This document shows positions 1 to 5,892 of a stretch of DNA of 6,128 nucleotides, in pieces. The position numbers and the translations under genes are program-made. Each line of letters starts with the position of its first letter. Positions within the stretch are counted from its first letter, which is position 1. The DNA is taken from positions 1-6,128 of the forward strand of contig CBDURC010000186.1 of NCBI GenBank assembly GCA_965369635.1. The letters are read 5' to 3'. The notes beneath the pieces were generated by a model. The model saw nothing but the letters and a program-made list of their open reading frames with translations. It was not told the DNA's origin and made no database searches. This stretch comes from UBA3071 sp965369635. Lineage in GTDB: Bacteria; Chloroflexota; Anaerolineae; UBA3071.

Positions 1-50
1 CTCAAGAGGTAACACAGCCCGCGGGAAGACAGGTGTTTACCACAACACAC

Positions 51-1118
51 TCAACGTCCTTCCAGTGGCTGAGCAAAGAGCATGCGCCCCTTGTCCGTTT
101 GCAGCACTTTGGTCACCACCACCTGGATCTCCTGGCCCAGGAACAGTCGTCCCTGCTCCACAACGATCATGGTTCCGTCATCGAGATAACCCACACCCTG
201 CCCCACCTCTCGGCCCTCTTGGATGACGTCCACAGAGATCGTCTCGCCGGGCAGCACGACTGTCTTGACGGCATTGGCTAGCTCGTTGACGTTGAGAACA
301 TCGACCCCTTGCAGAACCGCGACACGATTGAGATTGTAATCGTTGGTCACGATGGGACATTTGAGCCGCTGCGCTAGTTGCACGAGCTTGTCATCCACCT
401 GCCGCACCTCCGGCACGTCCAGGTCCGAGAAACGGATCTTGTCGGGGGTGTCCCTGCGCAACTGCTCCAGGATCTCCAGCCCGCGTCGCCCCCGATTGCG
501 GCGCAGGGTGTCGGGCGAGTCGGCAATGTACTGCAATTCGCTGAGCACGAAATGGGGCACAATCATGGGTCCGCGGATGAAGCCGGTGGCCGCTACATCA
601 GCGATGCGCCCATCAATGATCACGCTGGTATCCAGCAGGACCGGCGTTTCTTCCTCCTCAGCCTTGGCCTCCTCGGCCTTGGCTTGGGTCCGCCGCCCAC
701 CGAAGAGGGCTCTCAAATCCTGCTGACGCATCACGGTGACCATGATGCCCAGGTAGCCAAAGATCATGGCCCCGATGAACGGCAGGATTCTGTTGAACGG
801 CTCCGGAAGAAGACCGAGCGGCCAGGCCAGCAGGGCAGCGATGATCAGGCCCACTACCAGCCCTATGGTGCCGGCCACGAGCTGAGCCGCCGACAGTTGA
901 CGGATGACGCGACGAGCCCAGGCGCTGGGCCGCAGGGTCAACCAGGGCGTGATAGCGAAGCCCAAGATGCCTCCCGCCGCCGCGCCGCCGATCACATAGC
1001 GCAACGCTATCGGATCCTGCAGAGGGTTGGGACGGCCAGAAACCATGCCGCCTACCTGCCAACCGATGATAGCGACAACGATGAAACCTATGATACGAAG
1101 AATGAGTTCCACTCGCAT
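51..1118 (-). CDS. Membrane-anchored PIN-TRAM domain protein (YacL-like)
   Basis: Predicted 355-aa protein. Four hydrophobic stretches lie at about residues 3-26, 40-60, 80-100 and 108-130, followed by a charged linker rich in K, A and E (145-158). A PIN nuclease-like domain then starts with LLDTSVIIDGR. Candidate metal-binding acids are D163, E194, D242 and D260 (in TNDYNLN). A C-terminal TRAM domain, a probable RNA-binding beta-barrel, covers about 287-350. Order and length match the YacL family of Firmicutes, Thermus and Chloroflexota, where the PIN domain is presumed to be a ribonuclease; substrate and activity are not shown by the sequence. The ATG at 1118 is chosen because GGAGGT sits 6 nt upstream and the first membrane helix begins at once. 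The frame stays open upstream to an ATG at 1271, but that extension has no domain-like content. It is the last visible gene of the minus-strand cluster, 162 nt after the 289-aa gene. Confidence 0.93.
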   Translation of the reverse strand: MRVELILRIIGFIVVAIIGWQVGGMVSGRPNPLQDPIALRYVIGGAAAGGILGFAITPWLTLRPSAWARRVIRQLSAAQLVAGTIGLVVGLIIAALLAWPLGLLPEPFNRILPFIGAMIFGYLGIMVTVMRQQDLRALFGGRRTQAKAEEAKAEEEETPVLLDTSVIIDGRIADVAATGFIRGPMIVPHFVLSELQYIADSPDTLRRNRGRRGLEILEQLRRDTPDKIRFSDLDVPEVRQVDDKLVQLAQRLKCPIVTNDYNLNRVAVLQGVDVLNVNELANAVKTVVLPGETISVDVIQEGREVGQGVGYLDDGTMIVVEQGRLFLGQEIQVVVTKVLQTDKGRMLFAQPLEGR

Positions 1119-1124
1119 GATAAG

Positions 1125-1130
1125 ACCTCC
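1125..1130 (-). promoter_or_regulatory. Shine-Dalgarno site of the PIN-TRAM gene
   Basis: GGAGGT on the minus strand, 6 nt before the ATG at 1118. It decides the start against the longer open frame beginning at 1271. Confidence 0.85.
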
Positions 1131-1154
1131 ACGTTCTGTTTGATGAAGTGGGCC

Positions 1155-1175
1155 TGTGCAGTGATTGGCTGCACA
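1155..1175. repeat. Perfect 7-bp inverted repeat in the PIN-TRAM leader
   Basis: TGTGCAG (1155-1161) and CTGCACA (1169-1175) are exact reverse complements separated by 7 nt. The element lies about 37 nt upstream of the PIN-TRAM start. No T-run follows on either strand, so a simple intrinsic terminator is unlikely. It could be an operator for a dimeric repressor or a leader hairpin. The pairing is seen directly; the role is inferred. Confidence 0.5.
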
Positions 1176-1217
1176 AGGGAGAAAATGAATGAATGACAGA
1201 TGAAGATCATGAACTGA

Positions 1218-1246
1218 GAGGGGTGCGGGGATACTCCCAAGCCCTC
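1218..1246 (-). other. GC-rich hairpin after the 289-aa gene, possible weak attenuator
   Basis: GAGGG (1218-1222) pairs with CCCTC (1242-1246), and inside it GGGA (1228-1231) pairs with TCCC (1235-1238) around a 3-nt loop. On the minus strand it lies 35-63 nt beyond the stop of the 289-aa gene. The sequence after it is only moderately T-rich and has no real U-tract, so it is more likely a pause or 3'-end protecting structure than a full terminator. Confidence 0.3.
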
Positions 1247-1280
1247 GGCTCTCACCCTGCATGCCCGACATCGGCGTTGT

Positions 1281-2150
1281 TCAATCCATACTCTCCCTCC
1301 GCACTAACTGGTCCCAGGCCAGTGAAAAAGCTCGCCGGATATCCGCTCGCGTGTCACCGCTCAGGGCGGCGGCGATGCGAGCGCTGAGACCAAGCAATCG
1401 CTCGCGTTCGGCCGATGGCAAATGGTCCGTCAACCCATGCACGGCTTCCGCCAAGACTGGAGCATACACCAGCAGTGGCTGGGCGCTGAGCAAAGGCCGA
1501 AGTTGCGCCATCAGGTACAGCGCCCGGGTACGGGAGTCCGCCCGCGCCAGTTGCCAGGCCAGCAGATCATCCGCCGTCACCTCCAACTGATGCATGGCCA
1601 GCGCCACCTGGTCGGCGATGAAGCCATGGCTGACCAGCAGCCGCACTGCGCCGTTTCCTTTGACCGCCGTCGCCACCTGGTACAGGAACTGCTGCAAGAG
1701 AACCGAACCGATCCCTGCTTCCTGTCCCTCCCGCACGATCGCCGCAGGGATCGCAAACAGGTAGTAATCCGCTGAGCCATGCAGCACGGCGTGAGCCGCC
1801 GCCACGTGCACCATACCTTGACGCAGAAGCCCAGGCAAAGGTTCCAGCCGCTCAACGCAAATGGTGATGCGGGGCATATCACCCCAAGCACTATGGCCCA
1901 CCGGCAGTGGATCGCCCCCGCCGGAGACGACGCCCAGCATCCTGCGCTCCCGCTCGTGCTCAACCTGCTGCCGCTTCACCGTGTCGAAGAAGCGCAGGGC
2001 CACTGCCGATGGCAACAGCACGTCCAAGCGGGCGTAGCATTCGCTGACGCTTGCTGCTACTTCTTCTTGAAGCTCACGGGAGACGCTGCCGAACGAGCAG
2101 ATGTCCAATCGGGTCTCGTCGGTCTCAACTGCCCGATTCACCCTCCTCAC
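1281..2150 (-). CDS. Hypothetical protein in the lon-like operon
   Basis: A 289-aa protein I do not recognise. It looks soluble and largely alpha-helical, with no signal peptide or clear membrane segment. A central stretch, H115-VAAA-H120-AVL-H124-G, is followed by SADYYLFAIP; it resembles a zinc-metallopeptidase HExxH helix but has alanine where the catalytic glutamate would be, so any enzyme role is doubtful. The start is a GTG at 2150 with GGGAGG/GGAGG just upstream; a second in-frame GTG at 2141 is the alternative. The start overlaps the end of the 165-aa gene by 26 nt, which suggests coupled translation with it and with the Lon-like protease. It may be a conserved accessory protein of that operon, but no function can be assigned. 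Confidence 0.85.
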   Translation of the reverse strand: MRRVNRAVETDETRLDICSFGSVSRELQEEVAASVSECYARLDVLLPSAVALRFFDTVKRQQVEHERERRMLGVVSGGGDPLPVGHSAWGDMPRITICVERLEPLPGLLRQGMVHVAAAHAVLHGSADYYLFAIPAAIVREGQEAGIGSVLLQQFLYQVATAVKGNGAVRLLVSHGFIADQVALAMHQLEVTADDLLAWQLARADSRTRALYLMAQLRPLLSAQPLLVYAPVLAEAVHGLTDHLPSAERERLLGLSARIAAALSGDTRADIRRAFSLAWDQLVRRESMD

Positions 2151-2622
2151 CCACCTCCTCCCTGCCTGGGCGGCAGACAGGCAGGGCCTGATCCACCTCG
2201 TGCTTCAGCCGCTGCGCCATGGTCAGGATCTCCAGAAGCTGCTGCTCGGCCTCCGGATCGTCATCAGGGCGCACTTCCCAGGCACCTTCCAGCGCCTCCA
2301 ACATGTTCTGTGTGCTCTCCTGCAGCATACGGGTAACGTACTCTGCGGTCAACTCCCGATCGGCCAACTTCACGCGGGGGCCGCTGTGGAAGCCCAGCTC
2401 CTCCATCAGAGCCCGCTCTCCCTCGTCCCCGTCGCCGTGGTCAACCCCCTCAAAGAACTCGAAGCGCTCATCGGCCTCCAGCAGGGCAGTGAAAGCGTCC
2501 ACCGAAAGGCCAGTGCCAATCCCCTGGCTGAGTAGGTCCAGCCACAGGAACTTTACAGGCACCAAGATATCGTTGCCGCTGCCCAGTACCTCAGCAGCCC
2601 ATTCGCAGGGACTCCGCGTCAT
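2125..2622 (-). CDS. Hypothetical protein overlapping the 3' end of the lon-like gene
   Basis: A 165-aa protein I do not recognise. It starts at the ATG at 2622, preceded by a near-perfect AAGGAGGT (2627-2634), and overlaps the end of the Lon-like gene by 32 nt in another frame. The N-terminal half (about residues 18-90, around FLWLDLLSQGIGTGLSVDAF) looks like a small helical or winged-helix fold, with segments DERFEFFEG and LGFHSGPRVKLADRELT. The next part is a predicted amphipathic helix (about 92-145), and the tail is short and acidic (GREEVGEEGESGS). A longer frame from 2748 exists, but its extra 42 residues are a basic low-complexity product of the other frame of the Lon acidic tail and lack a comparable ribosome site. 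It probably works with, or is only co-expressed with, the protease; the function is unknown. Confidence 0.85.
   Translation of the reverse strand: MTRSPCEWAAEVLGSGNDILVPVKFLWLDLLSQGIGTGLSVDAFTALLEADERFEFFEGVDHGDGDEGERALMEELGFHSGPRVKLADRELTAEYVTRMLQESTQNMLEALEGAWEVRPDDDPEAEQQLLEILTMAQRLKHEVDQALPVCRPGREEVGEEGESGS
2160..2186 (-). promoter_or_regulatory. 9-bp hairpin next to the ribosome site of the 289-aa gene
   Basis: CCCTGCCTG (2160-2168) and CAGGCAGGG (2178-2186) are perfect reverse complements with a 9-nt loop. In the minus-strand mRNA the second arm ends in GGG, which runs directly into the AGGAGG Shine-Dalgarno region of the GTG start at 2150. Folding would partly hide that site, and ribosomes finishing the 165-aa gene would open it. 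It also encodes the end of the 165-aa protein. It could instead be an inserted REP-like palindrome. Confidence 0.45.
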
Positions 2623-5155
2623 CCCCACCTCCTTCGGAACCATCACTTTCCTCACCTGGGGCGTCTCCGCTCGCTTCCGGCCTTTCCTCTTCTGGTTCTG
2701 GTTCGTCCTCCTCTCCGGCATCGGGTTTCTTGTCTGGCTGGCGGCCAAAGGCCTTGAGACGTTCCGCCAGATCCTTCAACCTCGCTTGCACCCGCCCGCT
2801 GACGGAGTCCTCGGGGTAGTTTCCTTCCTCGTCCCGCTCGCCCGCCTCGACACCGGTAAGGATGCGGATGGCCTCATCCAAGGTGCGCACCGGATAGATA
2901 TGGAAAAGCCCCTTCTCCGTCGCCTCGACAACCTCTTCTCGCAGCATGAGATGGCGCACGTTGGCCTCGGGGATGATCACACCCTGCTCACCGGTCAGGC
3001 CACCGTCCGCGGCCCGGCAGACCTCGAAGAAGCCCTCGATCTTGTGGATCGCCCCGCCGATGGCTTGCACTTCGCCCTTCTGATTGATGGAGCCCGTGAC
3101 AGCGATGCTCTGCCGTATGGGCAATTCAGAAAGGCTAGAAAGCAGCGCACACGTCTCGGCAACGGAGGCGCTATCCCCTTCCACCCCCGAGTACGATTGC
3201 TCGAAGGCCACGCTGGCGGAGAGGCTGAGGGGAACGTCCTGGGCATACTTGCCGCCCAGGTAGCCCGCCAGGATTAACACCCCCTTGTCGTGAATGCGCC
3301 CGCTCAGCCGCGCCTCCCGCTCAATGTTGATCACACCCTGCTGACCCAGGTAAGTGCGGGCAGTGATACGGCTGGGACGGCCAAACTGATAATCCCCCAG
3401 CATGACCACCGCCAGCCCATTGATCTGTCCCACCACCTCGCCCACGGTGTCCACCATGATCGTCCCTTCGGTGATCCGCTCCCTCATCCGTTCCTCAATC
3501 TGGTTGGCGCGGTAGATGCGCTCTTCAATGGCCTTCTGCACATCCCTTGCCGTGACCGGATCATGCCCTGCCCTCATCGCCCAGTAAGCCGCCTCACAGA
3601 TGATGTCGGACACGTGCGCAAAGCGGGTGGTGAGCTTGTGCTGATCCTCCACCAGGCGGGCGCTGTATTCCAGAACCTTGGCCACCGCTCCTGGGTCGAA
3701 GTGAGGCAGTCCTTCATCCTCGCAGCGGTCGTGGATGAAGCGCGCCACCTTATCCACGTTATCCTGGTTCCACTCCATGTCCACGGCGAAGTCGGCCCGC
3801 ACCTTGAACAGCTTCTGGAACTCCTCGTCCATGGCGTAGAGGATATAGTAGGTCTGGGCGTCGCCGATAAGCACCACCTTCACGTCCAGGGGGATAGGAT
3901 CCGGGGTCAGGCTCGTAGTGGCAATGATCCCCATCTGCCGTCCAGGGTCTTCGATGCGTATCTCCTCATGACGCAAGCTGCGCTTGAGGGCCTGCCAAGC
4001 CAGCGGCTGGCGCAGCAGCGCCCGCGCATCCACCACCAGATAGCCGCCGTTGGCGCGATGCAGCGCGCCGCCGCGGATCATGCGGAAGTCTGTGACCAGC
4101 GTGCCGAACTGGGCGCGATGTTCCAGTCGCCCGATCAGGTTGTGGTACGTGGGATTGGTCTCCAATACCACCGGTGCCCCTTCCTGGTCGCAGTGATCCA
4201 CGATGATATTGATGCGATAACGGTCGAAGGGCGAGCCTGCCTGCGAGGGCAGCCACGGCGGCGCGCCCGCGGACTCCTCCGAACCATCCTCTCCTGCTAG
4301 CGCTGCCCGTATACGCCCTATACGCTCCACGACGTCACTCTGCACCGCCTGCAGATAGGCGACGACCTCAGACCAGGCTGCATACTCATCGAGCAACGAC
4401 TGGAAGAAAGGCGCCACCGCCACCGCGGCGACCTCCTGATCCAGATTGCGCATGCGCTTTCTGGCCCCCTGTTCCAGGTCACGCACACGGCGCAATGTGG
4501 CCTGCAGTTCCTCCTGGAGCATCGGCTCCTGTGCTTCCAGTTCCTGCTGCCGCTCCTCTGGAAGTTCCATGTACTGCTCGCGGTTCAGCACCTTGCCCTC
4601 TATGACGGGGGCCAACACCAAGCCCATCGGGGTCTGGACGATGGCGAAACCGCTCTCGGCAGCAAGCGCTTCCATCTTCTTGAATTCGACCTTGCGCCGC
4701 TCGTCCAACTCGCGAGCCAGCTTCTGCTGATGCTCCTCGTACTGTTCACTCTCGAAGGCCCTGGGCAGTTCCTCGGCCAAACTGCTTAGAAGCTCGTCTA
4801 CCTTTTCCTGGAAGGCGCAACCACCGCCCGGCGGCAGTCGCAGAGCGTCCGGGCTCTGGGGGTCTCTGAAGTTATTGATGTAACCCCAATCGTCGGGCAG
4901 GTCACGGGTGCTGGCCTTGCGCTCCAGGTAGCGCATGATGGTCGAGGTCTTGCCCGCACCGGCAGGGCCCATGGTATAGACGTTGTAGCCGAGGGCGGGA
5001 ATGTCAATGCCGAACTCGATGGCCCGGGTGGCCCGCTCCTGGCCAATGATTTCCGTCAATTCGGAAAGTTCGTCAGTACATCGAAAATCCAGGCCCTCGA
5101 CTTCCCCGCGCCGCCGTAGCTGCGCGGGGCTCAGTTCACGCGACGCAACTGTCAC
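2591..5155 (-). CDS. Lon-family ATP-dependent protease (AAA_32 / COG1067 type)
   Basis: Predicted 854-aa cytosolic AAA+ serine protease from the GTG at 5155. In this numbering the Walker A motif GPAGAGKT is at 63-70, followed by a long charged coiled-coil insertion (about 133-250). A Walker-B-like strand GYLVVDA is at about 371-377, with A rather than E after the D. The helical lid lies at about 465-560. The C-terminal Lon peptidase domain (about 570-770) has the catalytic serine in GDSAS (Ser662) and the lysine in IGGAIHK (Lys705), 43 residues apart as in E. coli Lon Ser679/Lys722. It lacks the N-terminal substrate domain of classical LonA; architecture and length fit the AAA_32 group that includes LonC and YcbZ-like proteins. 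A 45-residue highly acidic tail closes it. The GTG is preferred because GGGGGGAG lies just upstream and the family-like ELSPAQLRRR follows. An ATG at 5173 lacks a ribosome site, and a TTG at 5191 falls upstream of the predicted transcription start. It is the first gene of the cluster. The family degrades misfolded or regulatory proteins. Confidence 0.95.
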   Translation of the reverse strand: MTVASRELSPAQLRRRGEVEGLDFRCTDELSELTEIIGQERATRAIEFGIDIPALGYNVYTMGPAGAGKTSTIMRYLERKASTRDLPDDWGYINNFRDPQSPDALRLPPGGGCAFQEKVDELLSSLAEELPRAFESEQYEEHQQKLARELDERRKVEFKKMEALAAESGFAIVQTPMGLVLAPVIEGKVLNREQYMELPEERQQELEAQEPMLQEELQATLRRVRDLEQGARKRMRNLDQEVAAVAVAPFFQSLLDEYAAWSEVVAYLQAVQSDVVERIGRIRAALAGEDGSEESAGAPPWLPSQAGSPFDRYRINIIVDHCDQEGAPVVLETNPTYHNLIGRLEHRAQFGTLVTDFRMIRGGALHRANGGYLVVDARALLRQPLAWQALKRSLRHEEIRIEDPGRQMGIIATTSLTPDPIPLDVKVVLIGDAQTYYILYAMDEEFQKLFKVRADFAVDMEWNQDNVDKVARFIHDRCEDEGLPHFDPGAVAKVLEYSARLVEDQHKLTTRFAHVSDIICEAAYWAMRAGHDPVTARDVQKAIEERIYRANQIEERMRERITEGTIMVDTVGEVVGQINGLAVVMLGDYQFGRPSRITARTYLGQQGVINIEREARLSGRIHDKGVLILAGYLGGKYAQDVPLSLSASVAFEQSYSGVEGDSASVAETCALLSSLSELPIRQSIAVTGSINQKGEVQAIGGAIHKIEGFFEVCRAADGGLTGEQGVIIPEANVRHLMLREEVVEATEKGLFHIYPVRTLDEAIRILTGVEAGERDEEGNYPEDSVSGRVQARLKDLAERLKAFGRQPDKKPDAGEEDEPEPEEERPEASGDAPGEESDGSEGGGDDAESLRMGC
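2627..2634 (-). promoter_or_regulatory. Strong Shine-Dalgarno site of the 165-aa gene, inside the lon-like coding region
   Basis: AAGGAGGT on the minus strand, 4 nt before the ATG at 2622. It lies within the last codons of the Lon-like gene and fixes the start of the downstream gene. Confidence 0.85.
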
Positions 5156-5193
5156 AGATCTCCCCCCATTCATCAGGCATTCTGCACCCAAAC

Positions 5194-5202
5194 ATTATAC
5201 CA
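5194..5202 (-). promoter_or_regulatory. Extended -10 promoter of the lon-like operon
   Basis: The minus strand reads TGGTATAAT: a consensus TATAAT (5194-5199) with the TG of an extended -10 one base upstream. The -35 region is poor (about 3 of 6 matches at 17-18 nt), which is common for extended -10 promoters. Transcription would start near 5187, giving a leader of about 32 nt before the GTG at 5155. No heat-shock operator such as CIRCE or HAIR was seen. Confidence 0.7.
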
Positions 5203-5281
5203 CGCCTTCTCCGTATGGGCCAGTTGCCGCGCTTACAATGCTCAGGGCATCTATGACTCTACTGAAAGAGGTCAAAAACCA

Positions 5282-5349
5282 TCAGCGGATTAAGCAGATG
5301 AAGCGGACGAGAATAAAGCGGAATCAGCTTGATCCGCTCAATCCGCTGA
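5282..5349. repeat. Long imperfect hairpin built of 9-nt units
   Basis: The left arm carries three 9-nt units: AGCGGATTA, AGCAGATGA, AGCGGACGA. The right arm holds matching units on the other strand: AGCGGATTG, AGCGGATCA, AGCTGATTC. The outer 10 bp (TCAGCGGATT at 5282-5291 with AATCCGCTGA at 5340-5349) pair perfectly, and the arms 5282-5307 and 5324-5349 pair at most positions with mismatches spaced through the stem. It sits in the divergent intergenic region. It looks like a dispersed palindromic repeat; I recall similar units in Chloroflexota genomes but cannot check. Confidence 0.65.
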
Positions 5350-5384
5350 CGATTTCAGGTTTCTTCAGTGGAGGCATCGACTCC

Positions 5385-5443
5385 GTCATCGCGAGGAGCG
5401 TCTTATGCGACGAAGCGATCCCCAGCAGCCAGGAGATTGCTTC
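5385..5443. repeat. Dispersed repeat of the GTCATTGCGAGGAGCG type
   Basis: The stretch begins GTCATCGCGAGGAGCG, continues to GCGACGAAGCGATC and ends GGAGATTGCTTC. From memory this matches a very common interspersed bacterial repeat (GTCATTGCGAGGAGCG ... GCGACGAAGCAATC). GAAGCGATC (5412-5420) can pair with GATTGCTTC (5435-5443) with one G-U pair, and CC/GG pairing extends the stem. It abuts the transposase relic on its right side. Confidence 0.65.
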
Positions 5444-5485
5444 CAGCTTGAGTTCACCCGTGTAGCGGCGTCTGGTCGTTGCCAT
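5435..5485 (-). pseudogene. IS3-type transposase OrfA, N-terminal fragment only
   Basis: Reading the minus strand from the ATG at 5485 gives MATTRRRYTGELKLEAI, close to the usual start of IS3-family OrfA proteins (a basic (R/K)RRYT-EFK-EA pattern that begins the helix-turn-helix region). GGAGG at 5492-5496 gives it a normal ribosome site, 6 nt upstream. After about 17 codons the similarity stops and the frame runs through the dispersed repeat and part of the 9-nt hairpin to a TGA at 5324-5326, making a 53-aa chimeric frame. No catalytic DDE part is present. It is a relic, truncated where the repeat begins. The assignment rests on a very short match. Confidence 0.55.
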
Positions 5486-5529
5486 CATGTTCCTCCGACG
5501 GATCTTCTCTCGTACGCTATCATCCTAGA

Positions 5530-5543
5530 ATGAGCTGGGCTGA
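5530..5543 (+). repeat. 14-nt direct repeat shared with the end of the RHH gene
   Basis: ATGAGCTGGGCTGA occurs here and again exactly at 5863-5876 inside the RHH gene, in the same reading frame (MSWAD here, MSWAE there). An 11-nt part, GCTGGGCTGAG, recurs at 6013-6023 in the small downstream frame. The rest of 5497-5575 shows no gene that I can support. Confidence 0.5.
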
Positions 5544-5575
5544 CCCCTGCTGGCTACAACTGTGCGATCCCGGGT

Positions 5576-5604
5576 TCGACAAGGTTTGCCCTCTGTGGTA
5601 TACT
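5576..5604 (+). promoter_or_regulatory. Sigma70-type promoter of the RHH gene cluster
   Basis: TCGACA (5576-5581, 5 of 6 matches to TTGACA), a 17-nt spacer and TATACT (5599-5604, 5 of 6) preceded by TGG, which forms an extended -10. Transcription should begin near 5611, leaving a leader of about 95 nt before the RHH start. This also shows that the long open frame from 5479 is not the real gene start. Confidence 0.75.
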
Positions 5605-5665
5605 GCGACGGTAGACATACGGCAGAACAACGGCACGGCTATGCATGCCGCTTATGCCACCTGTC

Positions 5666-5679
5666 GGCCAGTTATGGCC
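5666..5679. promoter_or_regulatory. Small palindrome in the RHH leader, possible operator or hairpin
   Basis: GGCCA (5666-5670) and TGGCC (5675-5679) flank a 4-nt loop, 28 nt before the RHH start codon. RHH proteins often repress their own genes by binding short palindromes, so an autoregulatory site is possible, but its position downstream of the start of transcription and its short arms leave this uncertain. Confidence 0.3.
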
Positions 5680-5706
5680 AGTCTAGCTACTAACGAGGGA
5701 GCGAGA

Positions 5707-5892
5707 ATGCCTCAGAACCCCGACACTGCAAAGATCACGGTCGTTATGCCCAGGGAGTTGCGAGACGCGGCCAGGGCAAAGGCGAAGGTGCTCCGCACGT
5801 CACTCAGCGAAGTCCTCCGGGGCTATCTGCGCGAGTGGGTGACCGAGCCCTTGCCCGACCTTATGAGCTGGGCTGAGCACCGGGACGACTGA
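5707..5892 (+). CDS. Ribbon-helix-helix (CopG/Arc-like) DNA-binding protein
   Basis: A 61-aa protein with the compact RHH pattern. The beta strand is AKITVVM (8-14), helix A runs over about PRELRDAARAKAKVLR (15-30), a short turn follows at T31-S32, and helix B is SLSEVLRGYLREWV (32-45). A short tail ends in SWAEHRDD. Such proteins dimerise through the strand and bind operators; many are type II antitoxins or plasmid/phage repressors, often repressing their own promoter. The ATG at 5707 is preferred because GAGGGAG (5695-5701) is 5 nt upstream and the promoter lies at 5576-5604; the frame is open to 5479, but that would cross the promoter. Two further small frames follow at 26 and 24 nt. No toxin is recognisable in the window, so 'antitoxin' is only a possibility. 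Confidence 0.88.
   Translation: MPQNPDTAKITVVMPRELRDAARAKAKVLRTSLSEVLRGYLREWVTEPLPDLMSWAEHRDD

Noticed and set aside
1..50. Intrinsic terminator after the PIN-TRAM gene
   Set aside because: The 50 nt beyond the stop show only short weak pairing and no GC-rich stem with a T-run, so transcription may continue out of the window.
378..1196. 272-codon plus-strand frame opposite the PIN-TRAM gene
   Set aside because: It is a shadow of the minus-strand gene, with low-complexity, H- and Q-rich content and no recognisable fold.
1119..1271. 51-residue N-terminal extension of the PIN-TRAM protein from the ATG at 1271
   Set aside because: It crosses the palindromic leader, shows no domain or membrane features, and the ATG at 1118 has a strong ribosome site directly followed by the first membrane helix.
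2623..2748. 42-residue basic extension of the 165-aa protein
   Set aside because: It is the out-of-frame reading of the Lon acidic tail, and the ATG at 2622 has a near-perfect ribosome site.
2219..4300. Long plus-strand open frames (352 and 336 codons) opposite the lon-like gene
   Set aside because: Their translations show no domain pattern, and they mirror a clear, motif-bearing gene on the other strand. Long antisense frames are expected in GC-rich coding DNA.
5282..5443. CRISPR array
   Set aside because: The repeated units are only 9 nt, contiguous and inverted, without spacers of uniform length.
5565..5590. tRNA-like T-arm around GGGTTCGAC
   Set aside because: The flanking bases do not form the 5-bp T stem, and no acceptor, D or anticodon arm can be found nearby; part of it is the promoter -35 region.
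5479..5706. 76-residue N-terminal extension of the RHH protein
   Set aside because: It would cross the predicted promoter and leader, and the ATG at 5707 has its own ribosome site and begins a full-length RHH fold.
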